64,000 nucleotides of DNA from Volvox africanus (taxonomy: Eukaryota; Chlorophyta; Chlorophyceae; Chlamydomonadales; Volvocaceae): positions 186,001-250,000 of the forward strand of contig BSDZ01000086.1 in assembly GCA_030268105.1 (NCBI GenBank), in the 5' to 3' direction. Positions 61,524 through 64,000 of the stretch are shown here, one piece after another; within the stretch, counting starts at the first letter, position 1; each line of letters begins with the position of its first letter. The notes beneath the pieces were generated by a model that ran no database searches, was not told the origin of the DNA, and saw only the letters and a program-made list of their open reading frames with translations. Position numbers and translations under genes: made by a program.

Positions 61524-63731
61524 TTACTCCTCGCTCACCAGCTCAATCCGCCGAGCTTTGGCCGCGCTTCGACCTTCCTGGCGTGTTCCGAGGCTTTGCA
61601 TGCGCACCACCTGCGGCTGAGACTGCTGTGACGCGTCCGCGAGCTGAAGCTGTAGCATCCCGAGTATTTGCTGTTGCACACTGGACGGCACACGCAGCAG
61701 TAGCGGCACCTGAATGCTGTGCCCATCATCGATGGCGGCGGTGGAAGTACCGGCGTAGCTGTCGTATGGGGCATCCCGACCAATGGACAAGCGTACAGTA
61801 GGTGCGCGCTCACGTTCCCGAACAAGATAAGTCGGGGCATCCGGAAGCCGCCGCTTCTGACAGGGTCGCGCGAGGGGACCGGTGGCGGCGGTTTCGCCAC
61901 CGTTGGGAGTGATTGCAGCGGCTGGCGCCGCATCCTGGGCCGCCTTGCTGTCAAGAGCAGAGTTGTGCACATCAGACCGGTCGGCGGAACTGTGACTGCC
62001 GCTACCACTGCAGTCCCCGTTGGTGGCGGGCGGCCCCGCGCAGTCAGCGCCCAAATTGACGTCCGAGTCTGCGTAGGTTCGCAGCGGCACCGTCGGGGAG
62101 AGGTGGTGGGACTTGTTTGCTGGTGCCGCAGTCGTCGTCACCGCAGTGGTGGCAGCCGGCAGAGCAGTTGCCGGCGTGGCCACATCTGCCAGGAAACGCA
62201 CATCGCGAGTTCCACCTCCGCCACCAGAAGATGACGAGGTGGGGCTATCTGGCGTCACCGCTGACCCCAGCAGACCACGTGGCGGCGGCGCTGCCATATC
62301 CCCGCCGCCGCTGGACTTCCGCTGCTGCTGCGGTGGTGCTGGCAGCTGCAGCGGCGGCGCCACCAGTTGCCGCGTTGCACGCATCTGTGCATCAGGGACT
62401 CCAACCTCGTACAGCTTATCACTAGCCCCATTTCCGTCGCCAGCCGCACGCTTACGGGATTGGCTCCCTCCAGCGGCGCCGCCACTGCTGCCGTGCCAGG
62501 CCATGGGTTTATCCTCACTGGCAGTCGCTGACAGCTCATCCAGCAGTGCAACGGTATCCATGGACAACACAGGTCTCAAGCCAGCCGCCTCAACCAACCG
62601 GAGCAGCGCCTCCTGCTGCTGCCAGCGGATGCTCTGCTGCTGCTGCAGCTGCTGCTTTATCAGATGCTGCTCACGTCGCTGTAATGCCGACAGCAAAACC
62701 TGATGCAGCTCCTCCACGCTGAGATCTTCAGCTGCAGCAAGCGCCGCCGCCGCTGATGCTGTCGCAGCTGCAGTAGGCGCCGTAATGAAAGGTCCAGCAT
62801 TAGCACTGCATGGCCGTCGTGCTGAAGGCAGGCCCCGACCCATCGCCGGCGCATACGGCTCCTGCTCAACAAGTCGCTGTGGCCAGACAGGGCCCCAGAA
62901 CATGCCACGGGGTAGGGCAGCGGTGGCAGCGGGGACGCCTGCTCCGGCCGCCGCTGCAGCACACCACGCGGCTGCTGCTGCTGGTGTTAGGGGACCATGC
63001 CAGTGCCTGGCCGAGCCATAGGCCTCTTCTACGTAACCCTGGGAAGATGGACGGCCGCAATCCTCCTCCGTCGCCGCCGATGTCGTAGTTGTGGTGGTTC
63101 CTAGGCTTTCCTCGCCAGCGCGCATAGGCGCCATCGCTTCCTCCTCCTCCGCTGCTGCTGCTGCTGCAGGACGCATGCGTTTGCCCGCCTGCCACTCCGT
63201 CGGCCGGGTACGCCGGAAGGCGCCTCTCGCCATGGTGGCTGTATACGTGGGGTCGAAGGCGATGTCGATTGGTGAGGCATTTCCACGATCAGTTCCCCGC
63301 CCAGCATTAGCCATAGGAGCTGCAGACGGACCTGCGGGTGCAGCAGCATCCAAGCTGCCACACACCTCTTCGGCCTCCAGCACCTCCGCATCCGCCTCCT
63401 CATCCGGCCTCTTCCCGACTCGGCGGCGTGTGGCGGCCAGTAGAGGCGACCCGCGGGCTTCCAACCGATCAGACGAGACCCGCGCCACCGAATCCACCTT
63501 GAACGTCGGCTCGTCACCGATTGCACCTTTACCGAGTTTGCTGCCAGCGCGAAATTCCTCAACCGGAGGGGGGCGGCGGGCAGCAGGTACGACGTGCACG
63601 ACACGCTGCTGTGATGCCACCGCCACACGCATGGGCTCTGCGGCGATCGAACCCTCCCAAATCTCCGCAGGATTGTGGTCTTCTGTTCTTGCGCGGGGAA
63701 CCAGAGCGTGGCGGGAAACAAAACGCAGCAA
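61524..63731 (-). CDS. Ala/Gln/Ser-rich protein with Gln-rich helix, function unknown
   Basis: One uninterrupted GC-rich frame of 735 codons, with no recognised domain. Features in order: N-terminal basic leader (MLRFVSRHALVPRAR); long Ala and Glu runs; a central helical Gln-rich part (EDLSVEELHQVLLSALQRRE, then KQQLQQQQSIRWQQQEALLR); Gly/Ser tracts; a basic-rich part (RLPDAPTYLVRERERAPTVR); and near the end HSIQVPLLLRVPSSVQQQIL. Low-complexity Gln/Ala proteins of this kind in volvocine algae are often transcription or RNA-related factors, but nothing here proves that. The last codons sit on a good donor (GAG CTG then GTGAGC), so this may be an internal exon of a longer gene rather than ending at the TAA. 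The start may also be internal, since a weak acceptor precedes AACAGAAG near 63680. Confidence 0.65.
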   Translation of the reverse strand: MLRFVSRHALVPRARTEDHNPAEIWEGSIAAEPMRVAVASQQRVVHVVPAARRPPPVEEFRAGSKLGKGAIGDEPTFKVDSVARVSSDRLEARGSPLLAATRRRVGKRPDEEADAEVLEAEEVCGSLDAAAPAGPSAAPMANAGRGTDRGNASPIDIAFDPTYTATMARGAFRRTRPTEWQAGKRMRPAAAAAAEEEEAMAPMRAGEESLGTTTTTTSAATEEDCGRPSSQGYVEEAYGSARHWHGPLTPAAAAAWCAAAAAGAGVPAATAALPRGMFWGPVWPQRLVEQEPYAPAMGRGLPSARRPCSANAGPFITAPTAAATASAAAALAAAEDLSVEELHQVLLSALQRREQHLIKQQLQQQQSIRWQQQEALLRLVEAAGLRPVLSMDTVALLDELSATASEDKPMAWHGSSGGAAGGSQSRKRAAGDGNGASDKLYEVGVPDAQMRATRQLVAPPLQLPAPPQQQRKSSGGGDMAAPPPRGLLGSAVTPDSPTSSSSGGGGGTRDVRFLADVATPATALPAATTAVTTTAAPANKSHHLSPTVPLRTYADSDVNLGADCAGPPATNGDCSGSGSHSSADRSDVHNSALDSKAAQDAAPAAAITPNGGETAATGPLARPCQKRRLPDAPTYLVRERERAPTVRLSIGRDAPYDSYAGTSTAAIDDGHSIQVPLLLRVPSSVQQQILGMLQLQLADASQQSQPQVVRMQSLGTRQEGRSAAKARRIELVSEE

Positions 63732-64000
63732 AAGGAATGAGCAGCACCCTGCACCGGATCAGCTATACTCTCTCAATGTATTCAACCATCCAACCTTGTC
63801 CATCCCGGTACATGATGAGGTGATGCCCAGAAGCAGGAAAACACTAATGACCCTTGGTGAACCCGACCGGACATGCCTCGGACCACGACCCCGAGTTCCA
63901 GCAGCGCAACTACTACAGGTCCCTTCATCTTCGATCCAGTCCAATTCCCCAAACCGTGTTGTGTACCAGCCGACACACCTGAACGGTTCCAGGAAGCAGG
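63732..64000. other. upstream flank of the Ala/Gln-rich gene
   Basis: No supported exon. May hold the 5' untranslated region or an upstream intron of the minus-strand gene. Confidence 0.35.

Noticed and set aside
1..64000. CRISPR array, rRNA, tRNA or complete transposon
   Set aside because: No regularly spaced repeats, no ribosomal or tRNA signatures, and no transposase or reverse transcriptase motif recognised in any frame.

Overview
The window is nuclear DNA from a eukaryote, most likely a volvocine green alga (Chlamydomonadales: the Chlamydomonas, Gonium, Volvox group). Four things point there. Genes are split by GT-AG introns into exons that join only when splice phase is respected. Proteins carry long Ala, Ser, Pro and Gln tracts. 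The ankyrin-type protein at 13.4-15.8 kb has an N-terminal block (LSQPVP, PGAMRNLT) that I know from a large volvocine family. The exported enzymes fit an alga with a glycosylated, sulfated extracellular matrix. I see no bacterial gene organisation except one short foreign fragment. Exon models were built by hand by matching splice sites, phase and known protein motifs.

Layout. 0.2-4.2 kb (minus): 5' part of a PP2C protein phosphatase that runs off the left edge, with a 2.7-kb intron holding broken coiled-coil exons on the other strand. 5.0-12.9 kb (plus): a large many-exon gene for an Ala/Ser/Pro-rich protein with coiled coil. 13.4-15.8 kb (minus): F-box-like/ankyrin family gene with an apparent frameshift. 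17.8-20.9 kb (plus): family I inorganic pyrophosphatase with all active-site residues, an N-terminal signal peptide and many N-glycosylation sequons. 22.4-27.9 kb (minus): 12-exon P-loop ATPase with two hydrophobic segments between Walker A and Walker B, KAP-like. 31.5-56.3 kb: a dispersed array of one sulfotransferase-like family, comprising a 3' fragment (plus), two complete copies A and B (plus) and an inverted copy C (minus). A Pro/Thr-rich wall-type ORF converges on the end of copy A. 61.5-63.7 kb (minus): one long Ala/Gln-rich exon.

The most striking item is a 515-bp, very AT-rich block at 53.0-53.5 kb inside an intron of copy C. It carries head-to-head fragments of two bacterial genes, one clearly a DegP/HtrA protease of the Rickettsiales type, and is flanked by 52-bp direct repeats with one mismatch. 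It looks like integrated DNA from a rickettsial endosymbiont; such bacteria (for example Candidatus Megaira) are known from volvocine algae.

How the genes fit together. The sulfotransferase-like proteins and the pyrophosphatase all begin with signal peptides or signal anchors, so they are expected in the ER, Golgi or outside the cell. Sulfation of matrix glycoproteins is a plausible role for the array. The phosphatase, ATPase and ankyrin genes look like unrelated neighbours. About 45% of the window is intergenic or intronic sequence with simple repeats and no gene I can support.
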